Counted from the stretch's first letter, positions 1 to 9,482 are shown. The stretch is 64,000 nt of DNA from Cryomorpha ignava (GCF_010686655.1 NZ_JAAGVY010000016.1:1-64000), one strand, 5' to 3'. Notes: generated by a model from the letters alone, not told the origin. Made by a program: numbers and translations.

Positions 1-190
1 GAAAGTAAAATGGGTAAGCAAGTCAGGTAGGATTACTTGACTTGCCAATGCCTAAAAAAAACCTAAAGACAATTATTCAACAAATCTCAAACTTTAACTG
101 TAGTCTAATTTATAGGGGGTCGGGACAGCCACGGAGACCATTACGAGCCAGACAGTAATCAAGAAAATCAATCTAAGAACGAAAACGATC
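1..190. other. Left-edge intergenic DNA
   Basis: No complete gene is visible. An open stretch reading toward position 209 encodes a His/Asp/Asn-rich tail, but it has no start codon and is closed upstream by TAA, so it looks like a decayed remnant or chance. A short 8-bp inverted repeat lies at 18-25 and 38-45. Confidence 0.4.
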
Positions 191-472
191 ATGCAATACA
201 TCAGCATTAAAAAATTTGCATTGGCCTGGGGAGTGGCAGGAGTTATATTCTACCTGGGCTGCATTATACTGATGGTCACAATAGGCCATGAAGGTACCAT
301 CTGGTTTTTCAACAGTTTGCTTCACGGACTTGATATCAGCTCTATCGTTAGAATGAACATACCCTGGACTGAAGCATTAATAGGCTTGGTAGAAACGTTT
401 ATTCTGGGTTGGCTATTTGGAGCGCTGATAGCAGCGGTTTACAATATCTCTTTTAACAAAAAGTACCAATGA
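191..472 (+). CDS. DUF5676-type small membrane protein
   Basis: A 93-residue inner-membrane protein with two predicted membrane segments, at about residues 10-32 and 60-86. Between them lies LHGLD at residues 44-48, which with the length and topology fits my recollection of the DUF5676 family. These proteins often sit in metal or stress cassettes, but no biochemical role is established. It is the first gene of a plus-strand run that continues into the SDR gene 35 bp downstream. The family call is by motif and topology only. Confidence 0.65.
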   Translation: MQYISIKKFALAWGVAGVIFYLGCIILMVTIGHEGTIWFFNSLLHGLDISSIVRMNIPWTEALIGLVETFILGWLFGALIAAVYNISFNKKYQ

Positions 473-507
473 TTAAGTAAGGATAGTAGTGGATAAAAAA
501 TAAACAA

Positions 508-1560
508 ATGAAAGATAAAACCGAAGTAGTAATTGTGACGGGAAGCAGTGGAATGATAGGCTCGACCTTAATTCATAAGCTAGCTGAAAAATACCATGTT
601 GTTGGATTTGACCAGGACGGCTATCCTTTTCCGCCCGTGGAAGCAGAATGTGTATGTGTGGATCTCACCAGCGATGACCGAATGGACTTTGCATTCAAAA
701 GAATTCGCTACGCCTATGGTAACAAAATAGCATCGGTTGTGCATCTGGCCGCTTATTATGATTTCTTAGGTGAACCCTCTGATCTGTATGATAAGGTGAC
801 TGTGAAAGGTACGGAGCGGATGCTGAAATACTTGCAGGATTTTGAAGTTGAGCAATTCATTTTTTCAAGCAGTATGTTGGTGTATAAACCTTCGTCCCCC
901 GGAGTTCTCATCACTGAAGCATCACCTTTGGAACCCAAATGGGACTATCCGAAATCTAAAGTCACCACCGAAAAAGTAATGCATGAAAAACGGGGTGAAA
1001 TTCCAATAATGCTAATGCGCATAGCGGGGGTGTATAGTGAAGAAGGCAGTTCAATTCCCATCACAAATCAGGTGCAGCGTATTTATGAAAAGCAAATTTC
1101 AGCACGGCTCTATCCTGCCAACACAGCGCATGGCAGCACTTATGTGCACCGTGATGATGTAATCAATGCCATTGCACTGGCCATTGAAAAAAGGAATGAC
1201 GTTCCAAAGGAAGTCATATTGAATATTGGCGATGACGAAACCCTGACTTATCAGGAATTGCAGGACATAATAAGTACGGAAATTAATGGGAAGAAATCTA
1301 ACATTATTCATATACCTAAATGGTTTGCCAAAGCTGGGGCATTTATGCAAAACCTATTTGGAAAAACCTTCATAAAACCCTGGATGATCGACTTGGCCAA
1401 CGATCACTTTGAAATGGACAGTTCCAAAGCTAAAAAGTTGTTGGGCTGGCAACCCAAACACGGTTTGCGAGATACCCTGCCCAAAATGATTGAGAAATTA
1501 AAGGCCAATCCAGAAAAATTTTACAAAGACAATAAACTAGGGGAAAGCCCTGAAAAATGA
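508..1560 (+). CDS. Extended SDR NAD(P)-dependent epimerase/dehydratase
   Basis: A 350-residue Rossmann-fold oxidoreductase of the extended short-chain dehydrogenase family, presumably cytoplasmic. The nucleotide-binding glycine motif TGSSGMIG is at residues 11-18, a serine cluster (FSSSMLVY) occupies the usual catalytic serine position, and the YxxxK pair is Tyr147/Lys151. Full length for the family. The substrate cannot be read from the sequence. Its TGA stop overlaps the ATG of the downstream SPW/VKOR gene (ATGA at 1557-1560), which implies translational coupling and a shared function with that membrane protein. Confidence 0.85.
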   Translation: MKDKTEVVIVTGSSGMIGSTLIHKLAEKYHVVGFDQDGYPFPPVEAECVCVDLTSDDRMDFAFKRIRYAYGNKIASVVHLAAYYDFLGEPSDLYDKVTVKGTERMLKYLQDFEVEQFIFSSSMLVYKPSSPGVLITEASPLEPKWDYPKSKVTTEKVMHEKRGEIPIMLMRIAGVYSEEGSSIPITNQVQRIYEKQISARLYPANTAHGSTYVHRDDVINAIALAIEKRNDVPKEVILNIGDDETLTYQELQDIISTEINGKKSNIIHIPKWFAKAGAFMQNLFGKTFIKPWMIDLANDHFEMDSSKAKKLLGWQPKHGLRDTLPKMIEKLKANPEKFYKDNKLGESPEK

Positions 1561-2864
1561 TGGCAGATCAACAGCATAAAATGGAAGGTATGGGTTCACG
1601 AGGTGTTACCCGACCGATGATGGACACGGAAGGCAATGAGCACATGGATATGAGTGCCATGAAAATGAGTACAGATGATCGCATGACAATGCTGAAAGAA
1701 CACCACAAACAAACGCTCTGGGTGTACTGGGTCATTGTATTGTTGGGTCTTTGGATGATCACTTCCCCGCTCACTTTTGATTATGGAAAAAATGTAGTAT
1801 CACCTGCCGGCGGAAGGCCTGTATGGTTGTCACTTAGTGATCGCATTGCAGCCATGTATTGGAGTGATATCATCAGTGGATTCTTACTGGTTGTTTTTGG
1901 TTGGCGGTCACTTAAGCCTAACCGACCTTATAGCGTTTGGATCATTTGTTTTATCGGGATCTGGATCAGTATGGCACCGCTGTTGTTTTGGGCACCAACC
2001 GCTGTAGCTTATTATAACGGAACCATGGTCGGAGCCTTAATTATTGCTTTATCTATTCTCATACCCGGCATGCCCAACATGATTACGTTTATGAAAATGG
2101 GAGGCAATGTGCCAACCGGTTGGAGTTACAATCCTTCAAGCTGGCCGCAGCGTGCTATTATGATTGGCCTGGCATTTATCGGGTGGCTGGCATCCCGCTA
2201 TTTGGGGGCATTTCAATTAGGCTATGTAGATATTGCCTGGGATCCCTTTTTTGGCGACGGCACCTTAAATGTTTTGAACTCCGATATGTCGCATAGCTGG
2301 CCCATTTCAGATGCGGCACTCGGCACACTCGCCTACACGCTGGAATTTTTAATGGGATTTATGGGGGGAGCTTCCCGATGGCGAACTATGCCGTGGATGG
2401 TCACCTTTTTTGGTTTTTTGGTCATTCCACTAGGTTTGGTGAGTATATTCTTAGTGATTTCCCAGCCGCTTACGGTTGGCGCCTGGTGTGCCCTTTGCCT
2501 TTTTTCCGCCATTATTATGCTTCCCATGATTCCCTTACAAATTGATGAAGTAATAGCTATGTGGCAACACATGGTGCAACGAAAACAAAAAGGGGATTCG
2601 TTATGGAAAGTGTTTTGGAAAGGTGGCGATGCACTTTCTACTGAAAACGATCAACGTTCTCCTGAATTGGCAACATTTGTTGATAGCCCGTGGAAAGTTT
2701 CCAAATCATCATTATGGGGAATGACGGCGCCTTGGCAGTTAACAATTTCTGTATTTATTGGGTTTTGGTTGATGATTTCTCCGTTCGTTTTCAAGATGGG
2801 AATTGAAACATCCGGTGCCAATCTAAACCATTTGGGTGGAGCACTCGCGATCGTTTTGCGGTAG
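1557..2864 (+). CDS. SPW-repeat / vitamin K epoxide reductase-like membrane protein (frameshifted 3' end)
   Basis: A polytopic membrane protein with a Met/His-rich N-terminus, SPW-type repeat segments (tryptophan-rich helices ending in TSPLTF near residue 75 and ISPFVF near residue 412) and a central VKOR-like segment with the Cys311-x-x-Cys314 pair. VKOR-like proteins exchange electrons between quinones and periplasmic disulfides. The final SPW repeat is broken: the frame stops at 2862 but continues perfectly in the next frame if one T is added to the T-run at 2854-2857. The downstream 66-residue reading frame is therefore the missing C-terminus. It is either a recent pseudogene or an assembly error. 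Confidence 0.75.
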   Translation: MMADQQHKMEGMGSRGVTRPMMDTEGNEHMDMSAMKMSTDDRMTMLKEHHKQTLWVYWVIVLLGLWMITSPLTFDYGKNVVSPAGGRPVWLSLSDRIAAMYWSDIISGFLLVVFGWRSLKPNRPYSVWIICFIGIWISMAPLLFWAPTAVAYYNGTMVGALIIALSILIPGMPNMITFMKMGGNVPTGWSYNPSSWPQRAIMIGLAFIGWLASRYLGAFQLGYVDIAWDPFFGDGTLNVLNSDMSHSWPISDAALGTLAYTLEFLMGFMGGASRWRTMPWMVTFFGFLVIPLGLVSIFLVISQPLTVGAWCALCLFSAIIMLPMIPLQIDEVIAMWQHMVQRKQKGDSLWKVFWKGGDALSTENDQRSPELATFVDSPWKVSKSSLWGMTAPWQLTISVFIGFWLMISPFVFKMGIETSGANLNHLGGALAIVLR

Positions 2865-2869
2865 TAGCT

Positions 2870-3070
2870 ATGGCTGAAGTACTTAGAGTCTTTCGTTATT
2901 TCAACGTTTTATTAGGCTTGGCACTGGTTGTGATGCCGTGGTTAGTAGAAGATAGCAATATGATACATACGATAAGCAGTAGTCTGGCCGGACTTATCAT
3001 AATGGCACTTTCCTTTTCAAAAGGAAAAATCAAAGAAAAATATGGCCTTTGGGATAAATATGTGGTGTAA
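2870..3070 (+). CDS. C-terminal SPW repeat severed from the upstream gene
   Basis: These 66 residues have two membrane segments and begin with an SPW-like helix ending VVMPWLVE. Read back past its apparent ATG in the same frame, the sequence gives FAVVAMAEV, which is the usual link between the two helices of a terminal SPW domain and joins directly to the upstream protein. It is therefore probably not an independent gene but the tail of the 1557 protein after a one-base deletion. Independent translation from 2870 remains possible. Confidence 0.6.
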   Translation: MAEVLRVFRYFNVLLGLALVVMPWLVEDSNMIHTISSSLAGLIIMALSFSKGKIKEKYGLWDKYVV

Positions 3071-3134
3071 AAAGGATTTGTTAGTGAATATTATTGGGGA
3101 ATTTTTAATTACACACAAAAGTTAATCAACCATC

Positions 3135-3812
3135 ATGCGTAATGCCTTGCTCGTCATAATAACATGCCTTCAACTTGTCTCTGTAATAATGCATGGTCAG
3201 GCGAAAGAAATGTTTATTGAACAAATTGCAGGAAAAAAAATAGAACGTGAAAACTTTGACAAGAACGAACAGCTTTTAGGCAAACAAATTTTCATAATAG
3301 GAGATTTGAAGCACGATGGGGAAACGTATAAAGTAGATGTGGTTACAGAGTTGTACAATGAAAAGAGCCAACTAAATGAAAAATACACCACCACTTACCG
3401 CTGCAATCCCAAAGAGCTAGATGTATTATTGAACGTATTTCCATTTAGTGATCCGGATGATGAGAAGATAAAAGTGGAGGTAACCTCTGAAGATTTTAAG
3501 GATATGTATGATTTACGACGTGGGGGTGACTTAAAAGACATTCATTTGAAGATGAGCATAGAGTCAGGAGTGCTAAGCTTTTTTGGATCAAAAAGTCTAA
3601 TTACGATTAAAAATAGAAACGAGAAAAAAGAAAACGGACAGATAAATATCAGCAGCAATGCTGTAGTTGAAGCTTATTTGATGGGCATTAAGATCAAAAC
3701 GATCAATTTTGAGATAGAAGAGTATCTTACAGAAGATTATGGTTTACAACAACAGAAATTCACAGAGGATACTGGAGCTTATTTTACTATGAGTTATGGT
3801 GGCGAATACTGA
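3135..3812 (+). CDS. Secreted hypothetical protein
   Basis: A 225-residue protein with a Sec-type signal peptide (hydrophobic residues 4-18, likely cleavage near HGQA at residue 23). The mature part is charged, rich in Lys, Glu and Asp, and predicted beta-rich, without cysteines that would suggest a redox role. I do not recognise the family. It follows the SPW fragment by 64 bp and precedes the APC permease by 26 bp, so it may share their transcript. A periplasmic or surface location is inferred from the signal peptide alone. Confidence 0.6.
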   Translation: MRNALLVIITCLQLVSVIMHGQAKEMFIEQIAGKKIERENFDKNEQLLGKQIFIIGDLKHDGETYKVDVVTELYNEKSQLNEKYTTTYRCNPKELDVLLNVFPFSDPDDEKIKVEVTSEDFKDMYDLRRGGDLKDIHLKMSIESGVLSFFGSKSLITIKNRNEKKENGQINISSNAVVEAYLMGIKIKTINFEIEEYLTEDYGLQQQKFTEDTGAYFTMSYGGEY

Positions 3813-3838
3813 TGACTAAATTTTGCTAAACAGAAGTT

Positions 3839-5143
3839 ATGGATACTTACAAAAAGAATAGTTTAAGTTTAACCGGAGCAGTGGCGCTTGGTACTGGAGT
3901 GATGATAGGTGCTGGTATTTTTGCTTTGCTCGGTCAGGTGGCTGAGCTTTCCGGAGCTTTGTTTCCCTTAGCTTTTTTGGTAGGAGCCGTCATCTCTGCT
4001 TTTAGTGCCTATACTTATATCAAAATGTCCAATGCTTTTCCATCAGCCGGTGGCATTGCCATGTACCTAAAAAAGGCCTATGGTCCGGGTACAATCACTG
4101 CCGCGGGATCGCTATTAATGGCTTTTTCAATGGTGATTGGTGAAAGTTTGGTAGCGCGCACATTTGGAACATATACTTTACAGCTTTTTGATGTACAGAA
4201 AAATAGTGTTTGGATACCTATTTTGGGTGTATTACTATTAGTCGTTGCCTTTTTGGTTAATATTTCTGGTAATAAGGTGATTGGCCGCTCTTCTCTGATA
4301 TTGGCAGTTATCAAAATAGGAGGTCTGGCCATTTTCGCCATTGGTGGCCTGTGGGCAGCAGGCTTCTCGTTTTCTGAAGCCTTGCCTTCATCTATCTCTG
4401 GTGACCATACGGCAACCAGTTATATAGCGGCTTTGGCTTTTACCATTCTGGCTTATAAAGGCTTTACCACTATTACAAATAGCGGGGGTGAGATTGAAAA
4501 GCCAAATAAAAATGTGGGTCGTGCCATTATCATTTCGCTCTTTATTTGCACGTTGGTGTATTTACTCGTGGCTTTGGCAGTATCAGCAAATTTGACAATC
4601 CCGGAGATTAAAGCCGCCAAAGATTTTTCACTGGCAGAAGCTTCTAAACCTGCATTTGGAAAATACGGCTTATGGTTTACTGTGGGTATTGCCATTGTAG
4701 CTACTATTTCAGGGGTCATTGCCAGCATATTTGCCGTTTCGAGGATGACTGCAATGCTCACTGAAATAAAACTAATCCCACACAAACATTTCGGAATGCC
4801 AGGTGGATTGCAAAAGCACATGCTGGTTTATACTGTAATTATTGCCATTACCCTCACGGCATTTTTCGACTTAACCCGTATCGCTTCTCTGGGAGCTATT
4901 TTTTACTTAACCATGGACATAATACTCCAGTGGGGTGTACTAAAAAATCTTAGAAAAAAAGTAAAAATTAATGGCGCAATCGTTATTGCTGCCATTCTAC
5001 TTGACCTACTAGTATTAGGCGCATTTCTCTGGATCAAAGCTTCCACCGACATTTTAGTAATAGTGGTTTCCGTAATACTGATGTTTTTAGTATTTGTTGG
5101 AGAAAGGTGGTTTTTACAATGGAAATCAGATGAAAAAGAATAA
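3839..5143 (+). CDS. APC-family amino acid permease
   Basis: A 434-residue inner-membrane transporter with about 12 hydrophobic segments. The N-terminal GTGVMIGAGIFALLG (about residues 18-32) is the glycine-rich helix-1 break that binds substrate in the amino acid-polyamine-organocation superfamily, and SAGGIAMYLKKAYG (about residues 66-79) is the conserved segment after helix 2. Length is normal for the family. The substrate, probably an amino acid, cannot be assigned. The small conserved protein at 5156 follows after 12 bp. Confidence 0.88.
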   Translation: MDTYKKNSLSLTGAVALGTGVMIGAGIFALLGQVAELSGALFPLAFLVGAVISAFSAYTYIKMSNAFPSAGGIAMYLKKAYGPGTITAAGSLLMAFSMVIGESLVARTFGTYTLQLFDVQKNSVWIPILGVLLLVVAFLVNISGNKVIGRSSLILAVIKIGGLAIFAIGGLWAAGFSFSEALPSSISGDHTATSYIAALAFTILAYKGFTTITNSGGEIEKPNKNVGRAIIISLFICTLVYLLVALAVSANLTIPEIKAAKDFSLAEASKPAFGKYGLWFTVGIAIVATISGVIASIFAVSRMTAMLTEIKLIPHKHFGMPGGLQKHMLVYTVIIAITLTAFFDLTRIASLGAIFYLTMDIILQWGVLKNLRKKVKINGAIVIAAILLDLLVLGAFLWIKASTDILVIVVSVILMFLVFVGERWFLQWKSDEKE

Positions 5144-5155
5144 AAAATAGAAAGT

Positions 5156-5476
5156 ATGACTAAAGCAAATAGCAAGGCATCTTACGACACATTGAGCGAA
5201 GCTACTAACGCATTAATAAAGGAAGGATATGTAGAAGACCTCAATCTGAAACCTGACTGCCTGGAATGCCTCACTTCCAAACTACAATTGCACCCGGAAG
5301 ATTTTGAAGTGGATGCTTTTTATCGGTTTGAAGGAATGAGTAACGCTGATGATAATAGCATTGTGTATGCCATCACCGGTAACAATGGCACTAAAGGCAT
5401 ATTGGTTGATGCTTATGGGGTATACAGTAGCAGCCTCAATGAAGCAATGATTCAAAAACTTAAAATGACCGCTTAA
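5156..5476 (+). CDS. Small conserved Bacteroidota protein (often labelled PRPP synthetase-like)
   Basis: A 106-residue soluble protein with a conserved CLEC pair (about residues 35-38), LHPEDFEVD, a YRFEGMSNADD-like core and an LVDAYGVY stretch. I recall this family from many Bacteroidota genomes under the name phosphoribosylpyrophosphate synthetase. That name is doubtful: real PRPP synthetases are about 310 residues long with a PRPP-binding loop, and none is present here. The function is unknown. It lies directly downstream of the APC permease and is probably cotranscribed. Confidence 0.7.
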   Translation: MTKANSKASYDTLSEATNALIKEGYVEDLNLKPDCLECLTSKLQLHPEDFEVDAFYRFEGMSNADDNSIVYAITGNNGTKGILVDAYGVYSSSLNEAMIQKLKMTA

Positions 5477-5656
5477 TGATTGAGCTAATAAAATATCCAC
5501 GCTTCCGCCAAAACAAGCTGATAGAACTGAGGCTAAAAAAGCACTGAGAAAGGAATGAGCAACCGAGCCTGTAATGAAGATAAAGCGTGTTGATCATATA
5601 GCGATATTCGCGTTGAATGCGCAGTTGATCAAGAAAAGCATAAATAGAAGTTAGAC

Positions 5657-6199
5657 ATGAATTTTAATTTGAACCTATTTATCACTCCGGTTATCGCGCT
5701 CGGCCTCGTGCTATTAGCGTATTTTTATTCTAGAAAAAGGGTAGAAAGCCACCCGGCTTATCACAAATATTTGATACTGGTAGGCAGCCTTGCCTTTTTC
5801 TTTAATTGGGCATGGGAAGTAACTCAAGGTCCACTCTATGCAGGGTTTAAGTTTGATCTGGCACACATCAGTTTTTGCGGACTGGCCTCTGTTGCCGATA
5901 TGCTCATGGTGTATGCACTATTGTTTGGTTTTGGCCTCATATACAAGGATGTATTTTGGATCAAAAAACTAACCATACGAGGTGTTTTGTGGTTGATGCT
6001 GGCGGGATGGCTGGGAGCAATCCTGGCGGAGATACGCCATACTTCAGCAGGCAACTGGGCTTATGCGGATGCGATGCCCTTACTTCCGTGGGTGGATGCC
6101 GGGCTTTTACCGGTGCTACAGTTCACCCTGCTTCCCACCATCATATTTTTTCTCACGAAAAAGATTGTGAAATTCGACACATTGAAACAATCGAAATGA
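5657..6199 (+). CDS. Polytopic membrane protein of unknown function
   Basis: A 180-residue inner-membrane protein with about five hydrophobic segments, several conserved-looking Trp residues (FFNWAWEVTQGP, about residues 48-59) and GNWAY near residue 130. The arrangement loosely resembles small carotenoid-cyclase-like or DUF2878-type membrane proteins, but I cannot name the family. The 180 bp before it (5477-5656) contain only very short reading frames. A longer frame overlapping its 3' part is a shadow. Confidence 0.6.
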   Translation: MNFNLNLFITPVIALGLVLLAYFYSRKRVESHPAYHKYLILVGSLAFFFNWAWEVTQGPLYAGFKFDLAHISFCGLASVADMLMVYALLFGFGLIYKDVFWIKKLTIRGVLWLMLAGWLGAILAEIRHTSAGNWAYADAMPLLPWVDAGLLPVLQFTLLPTIIFFLTKKIVKFDTLKQSK

Positions 6200-6292
6200 A
6201 CACTCTGTGTGGAACTGCTAAATTTGTCTATACAAAATCCTGCAAACACTAAAAGTCAGGAAAATAAAAAGGATGAAACTTAAAACTAACCT

Positions 6293-7210
6293 ATGGAAAT
6301 TTATTTATACATAGCCATTTGTCTTTTAATAATTGTGGCTTATGATTTTTTCTTTACCGTTATTTCTATTAACGGAGCAGGTCTTATAACGTCCATGATC
6401 TCTAAAGGAATAGCCAGATGCTTTCTTTGGATGAACACCAAAGCTGTTAACAGAACCATTTTACGATTTTCGGGTGTTGCCATAATACTTGCTTTAATAT
6501 GTTGGTGGCTTGGTGCACTTTGGATTGGATTTTTCTTGTCACTATTATCTGACCATACTGCAGTCATGGATGCCAGTAGTGCAACAGCAGCTCCAACGAT
6601 AGATAAATTTTATTTTAGTGGCTATATGCTTTCTACATTAGGGAATGGTGATTTTGTACCTGGATCATCGGGCTGGAAGGTAATGACAGCGATATTCTCT
6701 TTTTCGGGTTTCATTTTTATTACTACAGGTATGACTTATCTTATTTCAGTATCATCAGCTGTATTACACAAAAGGTCACTGGCTTTATTTATAGCCAACC
6801 TGCTGTATGTGAAAGATGAAGGCGATAAGGTTCAGGCTGTCATTAGAAATGGAGATCAGCTTCGAAACATGATCAATAAACACAATCAAAATCATCTAGC
6901 CTATCCTATTGTACATTATTTCTATAGTACAGACGAAACTACATCTCTTGCACCTAACCTGGCGCGCATAGATCAGCTATTGGTAGATGCGCTTAAAAAC
7001 AATGTTGATAGTAATACCCTGCACCCACTATACCACTCTATGAACAGCTACCTACATACGGTGAATGGCACTTTCGTAAAAACGGTGGGTACGTTATCCG
7101 AAAATGAGAATGACAAGCTTGCCGATAAGGATATTCGAAAAGCACTCTTTAAGGATATCTTGAAAAGTGATGGATGGGATTCTGACATCTTGAAAACGAC
7201 GTCAGGTTAA
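6293..7210 (+). CDS. Two-TM ion-channel-like membrane protein
   Basis: A 305-residue membrane protein. Hydrophobic helices occur at about residues 4-25, 55-80 and 130-155. Between the last two lies a re-entrant loop with TLGNGD at residues 115-120, in the place where two-TM potassium channels carry the TVGYGD filter. The C-terminal 150 residues are soluble and unidentified. Fold placement in the ion channel superfamily is an inference from that loop. The Asn in place of Tyr in the filter makes potassium selectivity uncertain. Confidence 0.65.
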   Translation: MEIYLYIAICLLIIVAYDFFFTVISINGAGLITSMISKGIARCFLWMNTKAVNRTILRFSGVAIILALICWWLGALWIGFFLSLLSDHTAVMDASSATAAPTIDKFYFSGYMLSTLGNGDFVPGSSGWKVMTAIFSFSGFIFITTGMTYLISVSSAVLHKRSLALFIANLLYVKDEGDKVQAVIRNGDQLRNMINKHNQNHLAYPIVHYFYSTDETTSLAPNLARIDQLLVDALKNNVDSNTLHPLYHSMNSYLHTVNGTFVKTVGTLSENENDKLADKDIRKALFKDILKSDGWDSDILKTTSG

Positions 7211-7281
7211 GTAGAAAAATATTTTCAAAATATGTTTGTGTGAATATGTCATGCAATTAGACAAGTGAAAAAACGACATTC

Positions 7282-7304
7282 CTTGCAATTCCTTACATTG
7301 CAAG
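7282..7304 (+). promoter_or_regulatory. Short stem-loop upstream of the M43 protease
   Basis: A perfect 8-bp inverted repeat CTTGCAAT/ATTGCAAG (7282-7289 and 7297-7304) with a 7-base loop ends 13 bp before the first possible ATG of the protease. It could be a 5' leader hairpin or an operator. There is no other evidence of function. Confidence 0.35.
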
Positions 7305-7317
7305 AAGATTTGAGTAA

Positions 7318-9402
7318 ATGAAATCAAACAATAACGAGATTATGAAAACAATTATATGTTTACTCATTATAACGGCAAGCAGCTTGTCGCTATTCTCTCA
7401 GGATAGTGAGCCTTGCTATTTTGACCAGGTAACGAATAAAAAATCCTTATTGGAATCTGAACGTCAAATTCAGGCGAAAATAAATCAGCGATTAATCTCC
7501 GGAAATGAGAGATCTTCATCAGATAGTATTCGAACGATTCCTGTGGTTGTACACATTATCCATAATGGCGGTATAGAAAATATTTCTGAAGCTCAAGTGC
7601 AAAGTCAGATTCAAGTCCTTAACGAAGACTTCGGGAAAATTGCTGGCACAAACGGTGATGGCAGCGGCGTAGATACAGAAGTACGCTTCTGTATGGCAAA
7701 AATAGATCCTGATGGCAACTGCACAAATGGAATAGTAAGGGTAAAATCTCCGCTTAGCAACCATCAAGCTTATCAGCGCCCATTGCTCAAAGCACTTAGC
7801 TTTTGGGATAATACCCGCTATTTAAATATTTACATTGTAAAGAGCATCAACGGTAATGTTGGTGGTTATTCTTCATTTCCAGGTGGCCCGCCAGATGAAG
7901 ATGGAATAGTTGTGAGACATAACTTATTTGGAAATATGGGAACAGCATCTGCTGGCCTTGGACGCACAACAAGCCACGAAGTTGGTCATTGGTTTGGACT
8001 TTATCACACTTTCAATAATGGTTGTGGTACAGACCCTTGTACAGATGGAGACTACGTATGTGATACACCACCACAGGCCGGGCCGAGTTACACTTGTGTT
8101 AACCAAAACACCTGCTCCAATGATATGCCAGATTTAAATGATTTGAAAGAAAACTATTTGAATTACACACCGGATGCGTGTCAGAGTATGTTTACTGCCG
8201 GACAGTCGGAACGAATACATGCTACACTCGACACCATTCGTACAGAAATTTGGCTCGCAACAAACCTTGTGGCTACGGGGTGTGATAGTAATTATGTTGC
8301 CCCCGAAAATTGTCCTATTGCGGCTGATTTTGTTACGCTCAACACAGATATATGCAATGGAAATAGTGTGTATTTTATGGATAAGTCGCTTAATAACCCA
8401 ACGAGCTGGCAATGGACCTTTACAGGTGGCGAACCGGAAAGTTCAACGGAACAAAACCCAACTGTTACATACAATTCTGTTGGTACTTTTGCTGTAAAAC
8501 TGGTCGTTTCTGATGGAATCAGCAGCGATAGTCTTGAGACAACGGGTTACATCACGGTAAGTGTACCAGGTACAGGCGACGCTCTTGGATTTGAAGAAAA
8601 TTTTGACAGCGGTATATATCCCCCTTCCAACCTGATTATTAATAATCTGGATGGTGGCATAACCTGGGAGTTGGATTCGATGGCATCGGTTTCAGGAAAT
8701 TATTCCATCAAAATCAACAATCTCATTAATACGAATTATGGCTCTACAGACGAACTTGTATTGCCTTACTTAGATCTAACTACCGCTAATCCTGATTCAA
8801 ACGTTTATATGAATTATAAATGGGCTTACGCTAAATCCGATCCAACTTTTTCGGATGAAATGCTGGTTTTGCTCTCTGTAGATTGTGGTGTTAATTACAG
8901 TCAGATATTTTACAGAACTCAAAATGGATTAACAACTGGGCCCGTCCAAACAACGCCGTTTGTTCCCGATTCTTCCCAATGGAAAAATGCGCATATCTCG
9001 CTCAATAGTTACCGCGATGAACCTTACGTACAGCTTAAAATTGTAAATGTTACTGATGGGGGAAACAACCTGTATATTGACAATATAAATGTGGTCGGGG
9101 GCACTAATTTCGCTACCCATATAAATGAAGTACCAAATGATATATCTAATCTTAAACTTTATCCAAACCCTGCCACAAACAAGGCTACTCTGGAATATTC
9201 GCTTGCGCAGAAAAGTAAGGTAACCATCGGAGTCTATAATCTACAAGGGCAATTAATGCGCTCATTAAATGACCAGAATATGACCCAGGGAAACCACAAT
9301 ATCACCATCTCAACGGAAGGGTTTGAACAAGGAATTTATTTTATAAAAATTCAAGCAGCAACAACGCCTAAAACAATGAAACTTGTAATTCTGAATAATT
9401 GA
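7318..9402 (+). CDS. Secreted M43-family zinc metalloprotease with PKD and T9SS sorting domain
   Basis: A 694-residue secreted endopeptidase. A signal peptide ending near SLFSQ starts best at Met9 (7342), so 7342 is a plausible true start. The catalytic domain holds the metzincin zinc motif HEVGHWFGLYH at residues 220-230 and a downstream Met-turn region around NYTPDACQSMF, both typical of M43 (pappalysin/ulilysin-like) enzymes. A PKD-like domain follows at about residues 335-420, then a beta-sandwich. The last 80 residues (LYPNPATNKATLEY and on) form a type A T9SS sorting domain, so the enzyme should be exported through PorV/PorU and anchored or released at the cell surface. Confidence 0.92.
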   Translation: MKSNNNEIMKTIICLLIITASSLSLFSQDSEPCYFDQVTNKKSLLESERQIQAKINQRLISGNERSSSDSIRTIPVVVHIIHNGGIENISEAQVQSQIQVLNEDFGKIAGTNGDGSGVDTEVRFCMAKIDPDGNCTNGIVRVKSPLSNHQAYQRPLLKALSFWDNTRYLNIYIVKSINGNVGGYSSFPGGPPDEDGIVVRHNLFGNMGTASAGLGRTTSHEVGHWFGLYHTFNNGCGTDPCTDGDYVCDTPPQAGPSYTCVNQNTCSNDMPDLNDLKENYLNYTPDACQSMFTAGQSERIHATLDTIRTEIWLATNLVATGCDSNYVAPENCPIAADFVTLNTDICNGNSVYFMDKSLNNPTSWQWTFTGGEPESSTEQNPTVTYNSVGTFAVKLVVSDGISSDSLETTGYITVSVPGTGDALGFEENFDSGIYPPSNLIINNLDGGITWELDSMASVSGNYSIKINNLINTNYGSTDELVLPYLDLTTANPDSNVYMNYKWAYAKSDPTFSDEMLVLLSVDCGVNYSQIFYRTQNGLTTGPVQTTPFVPDSSQWKNAHISLNSYRDEPYVQLKIVNVTDGGNNLYIDNINVVGGTNFATHINEVPNDISNLKLYPNPATNKATLEYSLAQKSKVTIGVYNLQGQLMRSLNDQNMTQGNHNITISTEGFEQGIYFIKIQAATTPKTMKLVILNN

Positions 9403-9482
9403 AAGCTGTAGAATGCTTGATGATTACATAATTCAACAACAAACACACATAATCATATAACACCCCTTTAATTTACAAAACG

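Noticed and set aside
2853-2858. Programmed -1 frameshifting in the SPW/VKOR gene
   Set aside because: GTTTTG is not a canonical slippery heptamer and no downstream stimulatory hairpin is visible, so mutation or read error is more likely.
5156-5476. Assignment as true phosphoribosylpyrophosphate synthetase
   Set aside because: At 106 residues without the PRPP-binding loop it cannot be the enzyme, despite the name often given to this family.
5476-5547. A 23-codon frame overlapping the stop of the small conserved protein
   Set aside because: Too short, not followed by a related frame, and no recognisable family; probably chance.
5875-6252. 125-codon frame overlapping the 5657 membrane protein
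   Set aside because: It runs in another frame of a gene with clear membrane helices and has Cys/His-rich low-plausibility sequence, a typical shadow.
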